DNA of 64,000 bases, taken from contig NW_025064883.1 in NCBI RefSeq assembly GCF_019112545.1, positions 818,100 through 882,099 of the forward strand. Direction: 5' to 3'. Positions 10,407-21,849 of this stretch are shown one piece after another. The notes under the pieces are model-generated. The model saw nothing but the letters and a program-made list of their open reading frames with translations. It ran no database searches and was not told the origin of the DNA. Both the position numbers and the translations under genes were made by a program. The DNA is from Guyanagaster necrorhizus (lineage: Eukaryota; Basidiomycota; Agaricomycetes; Agaricales; Physalacriaceae). The stretch's first letter is position 1. Each line of letters starts with the position of its first letter.

Positions 10407-11996
10407 TTACAGCATGAATGTCAAGGGATTTTCGAGATATCCTTTGAAAGCCGACATCCATCTCGCCGCAACCGCTCCATCAACTGTCCGATGGTCAGAA
10501 CTCAACGTCGCCTTCATGATCTGTGCCGTCTTGAAGCCACGCTCTTCCTCGGGTGCAGGGACGATGGTAGCTTGTGTGGAACCAACGGCAAGAATGCACG
10601 ATTGAGGAGGATTGATAATGGCGGTAAAATGAGAAACATCGTACATGCCGAGGTTAGAAACCGTGAATGTACCACCCTAGAGGTTAGGTATAGTGTCAAT
10701 AAAAAGAAGTATAGCAACTTGAAAGAGGCAGACCTGATAGTCTGACGGTGCGAGTTTTCCATCGCGTGCTTTCTTCACAAGGCCTTTGGCCTCAGTAGAA
10801 ATAGTGGCCAAGCCTTTGGCGCCTACATCTCTGATAATGGGTGTGATAAGACCAGAAGGAGTGGCAACAGCAACAGAAACATCCGCCTTCTTGTATCTGG
10901 GCAGAGGTTTGAGTGTGTTGTAGTGATGAATACATAAAACTCACGTCCGAATAACTTCTCCAAGGAAAGCGGAGTTTGCCTCTGGAACATCGGCTAGGGC
11001 ACAAGCGACCGCCTTGACGACAAAGTCATTGACGCTTAGCTTTGCACCTTTGTCGGCCAGGGTCTTGTTAAAGACTTCGCGCAGCTTGAGAACCTTGTCC
11101 ATCTTAATATCGACTGTAACATAGTAATGAGGAAGTTCTTGCTTGGACTGCGTCAGGCGGGTGCCAATGGTGCGGCGCATATTTGAGACGGGTGTGTCCA
11201 CATAGTCTGGGACGGCAGCTGCTGGGGGTTGGCTAACCGTTGGAGTGGCGGTGGATGGCTGATAACTTTCGACGTCCTCGCGAATGATGCGACCAGAAGG
11301 TCCAGTTCCTTTGACCTTTGACAGTGGAATACCACGCTCGAGAGCAATTTTCTTTGCGATGGGAGAAGCAAAAATTCGGTCCCCGGAAGGAAGGTCAGCC
11401 TTGACTTCTTCCTTTGTTTTCGGTGAAAATTCAATCTTCGGAGTAGATTTGGACTTGGGCAATTCAGTGGGCTTCGCCTCTTTAGGTTTTGAAGAAGAGG
11501 TGGCCTTCGCCGCAGCGCCAGCAGCGCCGGACAGGTCATCACCTTCTTCTCCAATGATTGCGATGGGGGTACCCACTTGGACCCCTTTCGTGCCGTCTTG
11601 GACCTAGTAAACTCAGGTTGAGAATTAAAACGGATCATTCAAGCTAACACGTACCATGATTTTTGCAAGAATACCGTCGTCCTGGGCTTCAACATCAATT
11701 GTGGCCTTGTCCGTTTCCTGAAGTGAACCGCGTCATTGTTTTCCAGCGATACGAACCTGCCACACAACTCACCACCTCCAACAGAACATCACCTGAGGAA
11801 AACGATTCACCTTCCTTCTTCTTCCACGACGCAATTCCCCCTTCTGACATAGTAGGACTCATTGCAGGCATATTAAAGGGTGACAGCGCGAGTCTCCGGG
11901 CGGAGACATGGAAGCCTGAAGAATGGTGAGAACAGTCTACAGAGTGAGATGTGTACACATACGACGCGCAAAAATGCGAGCAACCGAGGTGGCCAT
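10407..11996 (-). CDS. LAT1: Pyruvate dehydrogenase E2 (dihydrolipoyl acetyltransferase)
   Basis: E2 forms the core of the mitochondrial pyruvate dehydrogenase complex and passes acetyl groups to CoA. The ATG at 11996 starts [12 protein letters not shown], spliced to [20 protein letters not shown]: a mitochondrial presequence followed by one lipoyl domain with the modified lysine in [17 protein letters not shown] Lys/Pro/Ala-rich hinge follows, then the E1/E3-binding domain ([34 protein letters not shown]), a second linker, and the catalytic domain with [50 protein letters not shown] and the active-site [13 protein letters not shown] (HXXXDG). It ends ENPLTFML with a stop at 10407. The lipoyl lysine here is a substrate of the LIP5 product at 3463-4908. 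Confidence 0.96.
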
Positions 11997-12156
11997 GGAG
12001 AGACGGAAGATGACGGTAAGTAGCTGGCACACCTAGAATTATTTTGCGGCGTTGCCCAAAATGGTTTGCATTACCCCAATGACAAATTTATAGCCAACTT
12101 TTGGTACAAAAACTCCACGCTTTTTGACCGGACTTTGATTTTGCCGTTCAACTTTA
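11997..12156. promoter_or_regulatory. Shared promoter region of LAT1 and CSL4
   Basis: 160 bp separate the divergent start codons. Nothing specific was identified beyond a short AT-rich stretch. Confidence 0.4.
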
Positions 12157-12864
12157 ATGACGTCCGATTTAGTTCTCCCAGGTCAGCCTATACCACTTCC
12201 TCGCGGCCCTGTTCCCTGTCTGGGACGCGGTATTTACACAAAAGACGACAAAGTTCGCGCCAGTCTGGTCGGAGCTCCCCATTATGATGGATCTGTTGGT
12301 TTTATCCTCCTCTCTTTCGGACCGCTTGATATCTGGAACTGTAGACTTTGATGATATCCCGGGTTAAGCCCCACCCTCCAGCCCCGAATTCCCTCGTTCT
12401 TGGTTCCGTAACACGGTTGTCTCCTGTACAGGCTTTGTTGTCAATATCCGTTGTCGACGGCATTCCACTACCTCCTGGAGAAGAGTTCACGGGCGTCATT
12501 CGTTCCCAAGATGTTCGAGCCACCGAAACGGACAAGGTCAAAATAAATGACTGTTTTCGAGGCGGGGATGTTGTTCGAGGACAAGTCGTTCGTCTTCTTT
12601 CCATTACCGTTGGTCAGGGCTCACTCGTCGAAGGTTAGATTTCTCTAGGAGATGCTCGAAGTTACTTCATTTCGACTGCTAGAAATGATCTCGGTGTTAT
12701 ATTCGCTACAAGCGAGGCAGGTATGTAACCCTGAATACTTGAAATGGCTCTAACTTATCCTTATTCCAGGAGCAACCATGGAACCTGTCTCTTGGGTTTC
12801 CATGCGGTGTACAAGGACGGGGAAGATTGAAAAGCGAAAGTGTGCCAAACCCGAAGGACTGTAG
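12157..12864 (+). CDS. CSL4: RNA exosome cap subunit Csl4
   Basis: Csl4 is one of three S1/KH cap proteins that feed RNA into the nuclear and cytoplasmic exosome. The ATG at 12157 gives [20 protein letters not shown], the family's N-terminal PGQ motif, then [17 protein letters not shown]. Removing an intron gives [20 protein letters not shown] and [20 protein letters not shown], the S1 barrel, then [56 protein letters not shown] and [20 protein letters not shown] with TAG at 12862-12864. The C-terminal CX(n)C pairing resembles the zinc-ribbon remnant of Csl4. The first donor (GTTGGT after GGATCT) is the least certain join. Confidence 0.9.
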
Positions 12865-13053
12865 CAGCCTTGATATATATTGACACTTACCTTGAATTTA
12901 CAATGTTGTATTTTCCGTGAATTGTCTGTAGTAATTCATGTGGGCAAATTCCGAAAGAGGCAATTCGACCTCAACAGGACCGCTTGGTAACCGTGGCATC
13001 GACCTACCGTCTCTCCTCGTTCGTCAAGCTCCTGTCGTCATCCGCTGTCGTCA

Positions 13054-15230
13054 ATGACCGCCGTGCTGTCGGCCACGGATGCTCTGAGGAGAGAAAGGGT
13101 CATGTCAATGGACGATGCTCAGCTTGGGTATGCTCTTTTCATGACATGTGTACAATGTTGGCTCAACGCATGCTCAGCTACTCCTCGTCAACCGACTGGC
13201 GAACGAAGTACAACGAGGTGAGTACTCTTCCATCCAAATTGCCGCAACATCTTGAAAGCTGTTGACAAGGTGGCGGACATGCTAGCGGAAACTCGCGCGG
13301 AACTGGACGACTTTCATCTTGCTAGTAAGGAACTTGAAACCGAGTTGGAAAACGAGCTGCAGAGGACGGAGAAGGCCCAACAAGAGTTGAAGGTGAAGGC
13401 TGCAAGGGCAGAAATAGAGCGGGACGAATGGAAGGTGCGCCTAATCGTATCTTGAGCTGTGGCAAGTTGACTTGACTCCATCGTAGTCCAAATTTATGAC
13501 CCTGCAGACAAACCACAACACGACGACGACATCTCTGCAGCGCGAGCTCGATAAGTTGCGTCAAGATTACCAACAAATTAAAGTCCAGCTTCGCGAACTT
13601 GAGATGGGAAATGATGATTTGGAACGGACGGAGCGTGCGGTCTCGTCAAGCCTGGCTGACGTTGAAGCAAAGTATTCCCTGGCGCTTGAAGAGAAGATAC
13701 TTCTAGAACATGAACTCCTCGACAAAGCTAATCTCGAAGAGCAGTGTCAGCGGCTCAAAGATGAGCTACGAGGTGTGTCTCACTTACGTCGTCCCGAAAC
13801 ATAATCACGCTCAAAGTATTCCAGATGCGAATATCGAAGTCACAGTCTTGAAAGATCAATTGGCTGTTCAAGTTAACTCATCACGAGAATCCATTTCGAC
13901 CCCGTCCTCAGCTCCCATCCTTCGTGACTCCTCCAGTGACGATCTCTTAAATACCCCCCCTCCCGCTGACCTACAGCTATGCGAGCTAGACCGAAGTTCT
14001 GACAGCTTGCTGTTCGACAACGAACTCACACCGAAGAAACGAAGTGTGTCCCGACAAGCGGGGCAATCTCTGCTATTGAATCGCGCTGGCTTCCAGCCCA
14101 TGACTTCGAACACAACGACTCCTCCGAGATCAACTGGAATACCCCGTTCGACTTCAATACCTTCACCATACTCGTCGTCACGAGCAGCGAGCAACCCATC
14201 ACCCATAACACGCAAAGCCTCAACTACCAGTACCACTTCAACAACCAGCACTACATCAAGGAGCAAAGGCGTTCAAATGGTGTCTGAAATGCGAGCTAGA
14301 GTTAGAATGCTGGAACAGAAAATTCATACTCGTGTGCCTCGACTCCGAATGAGAAGTGTCACGAACCGGACAAGTGCCGACGCTCCAAATCCTAGCAGCA
14401 ACGGTACCTCATCTGGCCCCAGCAAATCTATCATCGGGCGAACTAGTTGGGAAAACCCACTGAGCCGGCGCAGCTCGGAATCTAGGCGTAGCGTTGATAC
14501 AGACAGCGAAAAGATGAAGAAAGATACAGCAGGAGATTCATCTGGATGGGTTCTCATTATGGAGGACTCTCCCCCTCCGAAGAGAGATATAGATCGGGAG
14601 CGACGACGACTATCCAGCCCCTCCCGATCTACATCTTTCCGTCCCCATGCTTCTGCGTCATCTGCACTGCCCGCATCTCCCACTTTGAGGATGAATAAAG
14701 CTGCGTTATCACAAAGCACGGCGGCAGGTGGTATGAGGCGGCCGCAATCAAGGCTTTCTATCGGTAGTTCAGCTACGACATCCAGTACTGTCCCTACCCC
14801 GACCTCTCGACCATCTACTCCAACGCTTCTTCCCATTCCAACAGGAGGCATGAATGGCCACTCATCCGGACTGGGACTCAAGCGGTCTACTGGCCCTACT
14901 GGTCCTCATCCGCATTTAAAGACAAAACGCTCGTCTTTAGGATCGAGCACCTCTGCAATGCCGCTTCCTGTACCCCGAAATAAGCCGCGACCCGTGTCTA
15001 GCACCCCCACGAGCTCTGGATTGAGGAGCTCGGCATATGCGATAGGGAAAGCCCTCCCTCAACTTCCATCCGGTGTCTCTGCGAATGTGACAGTGCGTCA
15101 AACCAAGCTGCCTTCGTCTTCGACTTCATCTGTGCTGTCGCAGAGTCGAATTGGCCGCCCAAGTGGAGGTGGGGTTGCTCGGCAACAGAATGCTGAAAGG
15201 CGCGACTCAGCGGACGGGACGAGCAACTGA
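13054..15230 (+). CDS. nudE: Nuclear distribution protein nudE (dynein regulator)
   Basis: NudE recruits and activates cytoplasmic dynein with LIS1/nudF. The ATG at 13054 gives MTAVLSATDALRRERVMSMD; a second in-frame Met at 13102 is an equally good start. Splicing yields STDWRTKYNE joined to VADMLAETRAELDDFHLASK and ELENELQRTEKAQQELK, the long N-terminal coiled coil that binds Lis1 and dynein. It continues through DKLRQDYQQIKVQLRELEMG and LEEQCQRLKDELRDANIEV into TVLKDQL. The remaining part, about 60% of the protein, is a Ser/Thr/Pro-rich disordered tail, including a Ser-Thr-Thr repeat near 14220-14260 (TSTTSTTSTTS) and many basic SP/TP sites. Stop at 15230. Tail length is large compared with metazoan Nde1 but usual in fungi. 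Confidence 0.88.
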
Positions 15231-15659
15231 TCTTCTCCCTAGAGTGGGTAGCGCATCTGCGAAGTTTGGGGAAAGTGTATCTTAGGTCAGATTATCTTTT
15301 CGTGTTCGTTGTTGGCTGATCAATCGATTAACCCTTATATTTTCTTCCATATTTACCTATGTCGCCTTGTTTTCTGCCAACCATTCTAATTACTACCGAC
15401 CTGATATTTTGCATTAGGCACCTGATCACCGTCACATTCATTATGTATCGTAAATACCTTTTACTTATCTTTCATGATGAAATGCTGGAAGCGACGTATC
15501 CTATACATCTCCTTCTGCCAATTCTAGAGGAAGTAATACGATGTCTTATAGGTGTACTTAATGGCCATGACTATCATTATTATTTCAAGCTTACTAGCAG
15601 CGTTTGCTGATTGAAGCTGAAGTAATCGTAGCACGTGGTCTACTTTATTCGTTACCGTC
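15231..15659. other. Intergenic, nothing recognised
   Basis: 429 bp of AT-rich sequence between nudE and ESS2. An open frame across 15359-15610 has no family features or intron signals and I do not accept it as a gene. It holds the nudE 3' end and the ESS2 promoter. Confidence 0.4.
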
Positions 15660-17302
15660 ATGTCTGGGACCCAGCCAGGAAGGTCATTGAATCATCAAGT
15701 CGTTCTCGATGAAGACGAGTACACGGCGGCCTTATCTCATATTATTGCCCGGGATTTCTTTCCATCACTCGCCCATCTTGACGCAACAAACGAATACTTG
15801 GACGCCCTCGACACACGCGACCCACATCTCATTACCACATCTGTTCGACGAATTGAAGAACTAAATGCCACTCCTGCACCTCGTCACCATGCAGCGCCGA
15901 ATCAGACTCCGTCACAGACTCCCTACGGCTTTGGCACCCTCCCATTCGATACCCCCCTTCGCACGCTGTCTAGGTCTGCTGTCCGTGGCGAACCACCCCA
16001 GAAGCGACCTCGCTATGACGCCTCTGTCAATCTGGATACATTCCAGGCACGCTATACGTCTGAGGACAACTCTAGTTTTACTGAGATACTAGACAGTGAG
16101 AATCAGGCGCGGAAAGAGAGATGGGGGTGGGCATGGGACGCTCAGAAGAGGGTGGAAGGATACAAGTTCAGAGTGGAGGCGGCAAGGAAACAGATGCTAT
16201 TGGAAGGACCTGCAGAGGGTAGCTCACGGCCTGGTGTGCGGGAGAAGGTGATGATTGAACCTGCGAAACCTCCTGCAGGTCTAATAACCAACGGCGATGA
16301 CGACAAGAAGACCTCAGATAAAGACGGGAAAGGAAAAGAGTTGGCTGTGCATGAGTCTCCTGATGATCAGCAACCTTCGGTCACCGATGCAATGGCTCCT
16401 AGAAAGGATACCCGCCCTGCTGGTGTCGACGGATGGAATTTCAAGGTGACAATTGTTCCTGCTGCATTTATGCATTGCTCATTGGTCTATTAGGCTCGGA
16501 ATTCTCTGATGTTTCCACCGGACGCAGATGAATCGCCGTATCACAAAGCGCCGCAAGCCGATATCAAATCTACGGAGGATCCCAAAATTGTCGTCTACTC
16601 AAGCACTCGACTACAAGAAGAATCTTCATCTGCGTCTAGGGGTCTGTCCGCCCCTCCAAGTCCTACTCGCAGCCGCATCGATGCCGCTATTAAAGGCACA
16701 CCATGTACGCAAGCTTTAACAAGTCGGAATGAAATACTTTCTGACATGAGCTTTTAGATCGCCGTCGCTCTCCAACCATTAATAATCTCTCGCTGGTACC
16801 CAACCTTCCTTCGCCGACGCCATCTGAGCTGGGACCAGCAGCAGTCAAAGAACTCATGACCTGGGGGACGCTCAACGCTACGCCAAGGATTATATCTCAA
16901 AGCGATGATCCTGCCGACCTTCCACTTCCCAGTACGCCATTCCACCTTCCTGAACCCTCGGCAAGAGAGCGGATATCTCATAAATTGTCAAATGACGCTT
17001 CCAAAAACCTTCGTACCAAGGCTGGATTGCTAGGCCTCGGTCGAACGCCCAGTGGTCCTTCACGAACTCCAATAGCGGGTAAGAAGAGTACAATGGCACC
17101 ACCATCTTGGACGCCACGTAGGTCAGAAGCTGCAGGCAACTTGACGCCAGCAGCAAAGCGACTATTAAACCGGACGACAATGGGGGCGGTGGCTTCAAGA
17201 CGAGCCGAGGCAATGGAAAGAGTAGCGGGATGGAGCGCCGGACAAAAAGACATAAGTAAAGTACGATGGACACCCACACCGAGCAGTGGAGCACGACGAT
17301 AA
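15660..17302 (+). CDS. ESS2: Splicing-associated protein Ess2 (DGCR14/Bis1 family)
   Basis: Ess2 is a nuclear protein found in late (C-complex) spliceosomes. The ATG at 15660 gives MSGTQPGRSLNHQVVLDEDE, then YTAALSHIIARDFFPSLAHL, the family signature. Further conserved parts are LDTFQARYTSEDNSSFTEIL, the basic/aromatic ERWGWAWDAQKRVEGYKFRV, and after two introns ARNSLMFPPDADESPYH, PSELGPAAVKELMTWGTLNA, TPFHLPEPSARERISHKLSN and LTPAAKRLLNRTTMGAVASR. Stop at 17302. About 515 residues. The stop lies 37 bp from the convergent stop of a FYV6-like gene whose product also belongs to the spliceosome. Confidence 0.92.
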
Positions 17303-17339
17303 GGAATATTATATTTGTATCCGACTAACAATGTACATG

Positions 17340-18260
17340 TTAACTTTCTGACACTCGCCGCCGTTTAGTTTGAGGTTCCTGGCTCTGCTGCGATACGTCC
17401 TCGCCATTGGGGGGATCACGCTTCTTATCATTGGCCTGGGCTGCTTTGAAGTGTGGTGTTTTCGCGATAGGCGCTGACTTGCCCTTCTTTTTGACAATAA
17501 CACCCTTAAGACCCTTTTTGGTGTCTTTCTTTGGAGCTGTTGTCTGTAACATGGGTAGAGCGACCACGGAATTTGAACTGATAGGCGGAGGATTAGATGC
17601 ACTCGTTCTTGCTGCTACAGCTCTATTGCAAGCAAGATATAGTTGGATTAATGAACTGAGAGGAACCACGTACTCCTTGAAGCTCTTCACTTCTTCTCCA
17701 TCCAATTGCTTTCGCTGCCTTTCCTCTTCCAGCTCCTTTTCGCGTATAGAGTCTAGAAACATTATCTCATCCTCTTCTAAGGCGCGGAATTGATTGGCTG
17801 ATCATGAGCGTGTCAGGACGAGCATCTGAAAACATTGATAAGGGAGCAACCTAGTTTGGTCTTTTCCTCGTATTCCTCCTGCTTTGCAATCTAAGATGCC
17901 AAATATGAATAAAGAGAACGAAGGGGAAGGATGTGGCACACTTTATTGGCGGCGAGTTTCTGGGCATCACAACCAGGTCACCAAAGGGAAAGTCAATACG
18001 GACTTTAGCCAGATGGAAAGAAAATACACACTTCAGCCAGACTGCGCCCATCGTATGAATCCTCGACCTGTTGGGGAGGCGGTTCCTGTCCCAGTCTCGG
18101 CCGTGTTAGACAGCGTTCCTAGTCGTATGAGAGCAAGATACCTGGCATAGGCAGCCTTCCATTGTTCTTCACGCTTTGATTTTGCCGATTCGATGTCGTC
18201 CTGAGAGACGAAGCGCGAGCCAATTACACCAGAGGAGAGGGACGGAATGGCTTCCTCCAT
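17340..18260 (-). CDS. FYV6: Fyv6/FAM192A (NIP30-domain) protein
   Basis: Members of this family bind the spliceosome at the second step (yeast Fyv6) or PA28-gamma (human FAM192A/PIP30). The start chosen at 18260 gives MEEAIPSLSSGVIGSRFVSQ, then DDIESAKSKREEQWKAAYAR, the NIP30 N-terminal helix. After splicing, EEYEEKTKLANQFRALEEDE and IMFLDSIREKELEEERQRKQ complete the conserved domain. The C-terminal half is low-complexity and Lys-rich (KKDTKKGLKGVIVKKKGKSA), ending QTKRRRVSES with a stop at 17340; this is nuclear-localisation-like. The frame extends to an upstream Met, but the family begins at the chosen one. Start is 97 bp from the divergent SRF1-like gene. Confidence 0.82.
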
Positions 18261-18357
18261 GATAATGACGTTTTGTAGCCAAGTTTGAGGCAAATGTCTA
18301 TATAGGGACTCGGTGTAATTACGGACTTCAAAACTCAAACGTCTCTGTTATGTTCAT

Positions 18358-19825
18358 ATGAGTTCATCGCCAGCTCGTCCTCCGTCGTCGTCGACGACGA
18401 CGAGCATGAACAAACATACCAGCGTTCGCAGCAATCGTCCGGCTCCTACCATCTCCACTGTCGTCACCGTTCCTCGTAATGCTGTTTCCGCTCTTCTATG
18501 TGGTGCTCTGCTGATTCGTCGTTGTCTAGCCTGGGCAAAGGACGAGCCCCCATCGCCAAAGGAGCAGCCTTCTGTCTCTGATTTTCGTTATGTTTCCGAG
18601 TCCAGACCCTCCGACATTGCTTCGTTTCAATCTTTCGCTTCCCCGAGTCGCTGGTGGACGTTCACTCATCCTTGGCCAAGCCATTCTGCCACTACAAGTC
18701 ATCCAGATGATCCCTCAAAATCAGAGAAGAAGCCCCAAAATTCTTTTAAGGATCGTTCCATGGCTTGGCTTCCGTCTTCTGCTGCCGCCTTTCGAGAGGG
18801 TTCGTCCTTTGTCCGCCGTAGCGAAAAAGACCCAGATTCTCCAGAGCATACCCATCGCCATCGCCGTGACTGGAACTTGTCAATTACACTTCCCACCCCC
18901 GTTGCCTCCCCGTTCACTCTTACCCACAACGCTACTCCCGGTTGGGAGACGCCTTGGACTGCACGACCTACTGCTCAAGGTCCATCGCGTTCTGAAGAAA
19001 GAGATGACGCCTACGGCTTTGGGAATATAGAAAATGCTTCCTCATCGACGAGCAGTCGGGATATAACCATCTGGCAGCGTCGGAAAAAACGTTTAAGGAC
19101 ATTCATCTTGACCAATACCTACGTTCCTCTGGTATTATCATTTTCGCTTCCCTTACTACCCCTTTAATTGCGTTTTCTCTACAGCTTTTTCGTTTCATCA
19201 ACCTCACGTTCACAACTGCTGCCCTCGGTGTCGCTATAAGAGTGCGACAGCGAGAACGGGAATATGGCATCATGGGCGCTCTTGGAAGCTCCCCGTATGT
19301 TCTTCTGCTCGTCTTGTTTTTGCCATCACCGCTTACGGTAGCCTCCAGCACTCTCGTTATAATTTTTGCTCCGTTAACGCTAGTACATGTCTTGACAGCA
19401 GTATACGTACGTTTTCTTCTTGGTATACATCTTGCAAGGGTTTTTATGATCCGCGCTAGCTTGAATACTTTGGCCGTCCCCTCGGTTTGTGGCGCACTTC
19501 GGGTAAACTGGCGCATACACTATTAGAAGTGCTTTTCATATGTGCTTGGTCGGCTGCCCTCTCCCTCTGCTTCGATAATTTCTTCACTTCCCTAGTTCCA
19601 TGTGCCTCGCCGTCCGCCAGTTCGTGGTACAACGAACTACCCCGTCCAACTAGCAACCTTCCCATATTCGAAGACAGCATTGGTGATATCCTCTGCGACA
19701 GCCAACTCGCATTGATATGCCTTGTTGGAGTTGGCCTTCTGATGTACTGCAGCAATTTGGTGATAAGCCTTTTCCGAATATTTGAAAAGGTCAAATACCA
19801 CCCTACCGTCACAGGTTTTTCATGA
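18358..19825 (+). CDS. SRF1: Multi-pass membrane protein, SRF1-like (phospholipase D regulator)
   Basis: Three exons. The N-terminal 260 residues are cytosolic and Ser/Pro-rich ([16 protein letters not shown]...). Splicing across 19134-19182 joins TNTYVPL to [20 protein letters not shown], then [16 protein letters not shown] leads into [20 protein letters not shown] and [18 protein letters not shown] second intron joins this to [20 protein letters not shown] and [20 protein letters not shown]. At least four transmembrane segments are visible, the last near [20 protein letters not shown]. The block [10 protein letters not shown]...[27 protein letters not shown] recalls fungal proteins annotated as regulator of phospholipase D SRF1; that assignment is from memory. 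Stop at 19825. Moderate confidence in name, high in gene. Confidence 0.7.
18383..18402. repeat. 20-bp perfect palindrome of CGT/ACG triplets
   Basis: CGTCGTCGTC followed by its exact reverse complement, inside the first codons of the SRF1-like gene, encoding Ser-Ser-Ser-Thr-Thr-Thr. It could form a short hairpin in the mRNA close to the start codon. Confidence 0.9.
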
Positions 19826-20146
19826 CGCTCACGACGATCTGTACATCCCCATCGCTATATGCGCATTGTATTTCTTTGTGTCTGTACGGCTGCCCTCGTT
19901 ACATTCCAGCGTCAGTCGAGGCACCTTTTCTTCGCTATTTATTCTATTTAATACTTGTATTTTTGTTCCTTTTCCTCTCAATCACATTCACGCGGACCTC
20001 ATATACCAAAAAAGACGTATGTCTAATCCGTCAATGTACATCATTCTCATCTAGTTTGTACTTAAAGAAATATACTGTAAAAGCAGCATGATTAGACGAT
20101 ATAGCTACGGACCTGACCGACGCAGTTATGCTCACATACAATGACT
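19826..20146. other. Intergenic between convergent genes
   Basis: 321 bp between the SRF1-like and SLC35F5-like stops. Overlapping short frames (19782-20091) continue from the SRF1-like 3' end but have no recognisable domain. Taken as 3' untranslated sequence of both genes. Confidence 0.4.
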
Positions 20147-21750
20147 CTATTCCTCATCCGCAGTCTCTTCCAAGAGTATATGCTCTTCATCAGTATTGTT
20201 CCTGTCCGTACCGACTATGAGGAAACCAACAAACACCATAATAGCTCCAAACATAACTTTGGCGCCTACGAAATTGCCTAGAAACAGATCTCCAATCACC
20301 GCAAGCGGGATCGTAAGGCTGAGACCAATGGTAACAACCAACGGGGTCGTTCTTAACATCGCAAGCACATATAGGTAATCGCTTGACCAAGTTATCGCCA
20401 TCTGAAACCGCGAATGAGCAGTTATGGAATGAACTTAGGTTGAGACGTACATTAACAAGTAAAATCGTAACCGCTCTGCTACTACTTGGTAACTCTAGCT
20501 TTTCCACTCCCGCAACGTGGAGCAAGATTCCGATAGGCCAATAAGCAAGTGTGTTGAAAAGACCCACGAACCCAAAGAAGAGTTGCATGTCAATTCGAGA
20601 CTCGGACTTTATTCTTACTTTGAGTAGGATGACATAAAGCGCATAAAACACGGCAGAGGTGAGTGCCAAAGTATCCCCCAAGATGGCATGTGGTGAAATT
20701 TCGTCACTTGCAACCGATTGAGATGAATCCGAAGCTGAAACAAGAAGCACTCCTGCAAAACTAGTGTCCTCCGTGAGGAACAAACCTGATCCAAGAAAAG
20801 GGAAGAAAAACATACCTCGTCAGAACGGCGCAGACTTTCTTAAAAGTAAGTGTCTCCACGTTGAACATCCGGCCGATACCCAACGTGAAGAACCCTTTGT
20901 CATTAATTAGATAGCGCTCGACGGAGACGACAGGAAGGCGTACCGCTCATGCTAGATAAGATAGTTGCACTGGCGACGCTGGTGTAATCTAACGATGCAT
21001 TGACAGCCCAATTCGCGATGAACCTGACGTTCATGAGCTCCTTCCGTGCAAAATTAATGATGTGAAAACACAATACCAGAGCGAGCAGAACAAGGAAGCC
21101 AGTTTTGCCGTTTCTTGAGTCGTAAGAGGGCGCGTGTCGTGTGACGGCATTATTTCACCAAGATTTGGATTTATAACCTGTATATCGTTCAAAATTGAAG
21201 CAGGTAGAACAAGATTAAGCGTATATTAATACCTCAGAATCCACTTCTGCTTCTCCGGGGAGTGCTTCATATCCTGGGGCTGACAGAGATTTAGCGTAAG
21301 TGATGGTTACATTGACTTGAGCATACTTGAGTGCATTATATGCCGCTTTGAGTTGCGGTAGTAGTCCCACGCCCGCCTGAGCAGAAAGGGAAGGAGGTAA
21401 AGAGAAAAAGAGCTCGTGTTGAGATATGTTACTCTGCATAAGATAGGTGATTAGATTAGCAGATTGAGATGATTGGGAGAGCAGAGGGCTGACAGAAATG
21501 GCTTCTCATATCCACCCTCGAACATATCCTAACCACATCGGTGAATGAGATTTGCATGAATACACGATAGTGGCAGTACCTGTGTAATGAAATTCGAGAA
21601 CGTCCATAGCAGGACCACGACGAGGAGAAGCGCTATTCCTGCAGTATAATCCTTGTTGTTCAACGGGCTCTTTTTTGAAATCAAGATTCTATGGGACTGT
21701 GACTGGCTCCTCGAATGGGCCGACAGCTGGGGGGGTGCGGGCTCTTCCAT
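20147..21750 (-). CDS. DMT-superfamily transporter, SLC35F5/YML018C-like
   Basis: Predicted vacuolar or Golgi membrane transporter; substrate unknown. The ATG at 21750 gives MEEPAPPQLSAHSRSQSQSH, then KDYTAGIALLLVVVLLWTFS (TM1) with NFITQ and DMFEGGYEKPF. A loop with SLSAPGYEALPGEAEVDSE follows, then helices with TGFLVLLALVLCFHIINFA, ANWAVNASLDYTSVASATIL, GVLLVSASDSS, GDTLALTSAVFYALYVILLK, LFFGFVGLFNTLAYWPIGIL and the last exon SDYLYVLAMLRTTPLVVTIG followed by SLTIPLAVIGDLFL and GAIMVFVGFLIVG. About ten TM helices, as in EamA/DMT transporters. It ends in an acidic tail with a stop at 20147. The motifs DYTSVASATILSS and SLTIPLAVIGD match SLC35F5. Confidence 0.85.
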
Positions 21751-21849
21751 CTGCAGACAACGCACAGTGTAATCCGTACAAGATAAGCGTAGTCGCGCAC
21801 TTTCCTTTCTAGGACATCACCTCTTGCAGAAATCTCTCATTTGCATACA

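Noticed and set aside
14220..14260. Ser-Thr-Thr repeat in nudE as a mobile or regulatory repeat
   Set aside because: Short imperfect coding repeat inside a disordered tail; ordinary slippage.
13868..14881. Long minus-strand frames opposite nudE
   Set aside because: They are mirror frames of the Ser/Pro-rich nudE tail and have no independent features.
19782..20091. Continuation of the SRF1-like gene through a 25-nt intron
   Set aside because: The intron would be far below the local size norm and the added sequence resembles no known part; stop at 19825 is simpler.
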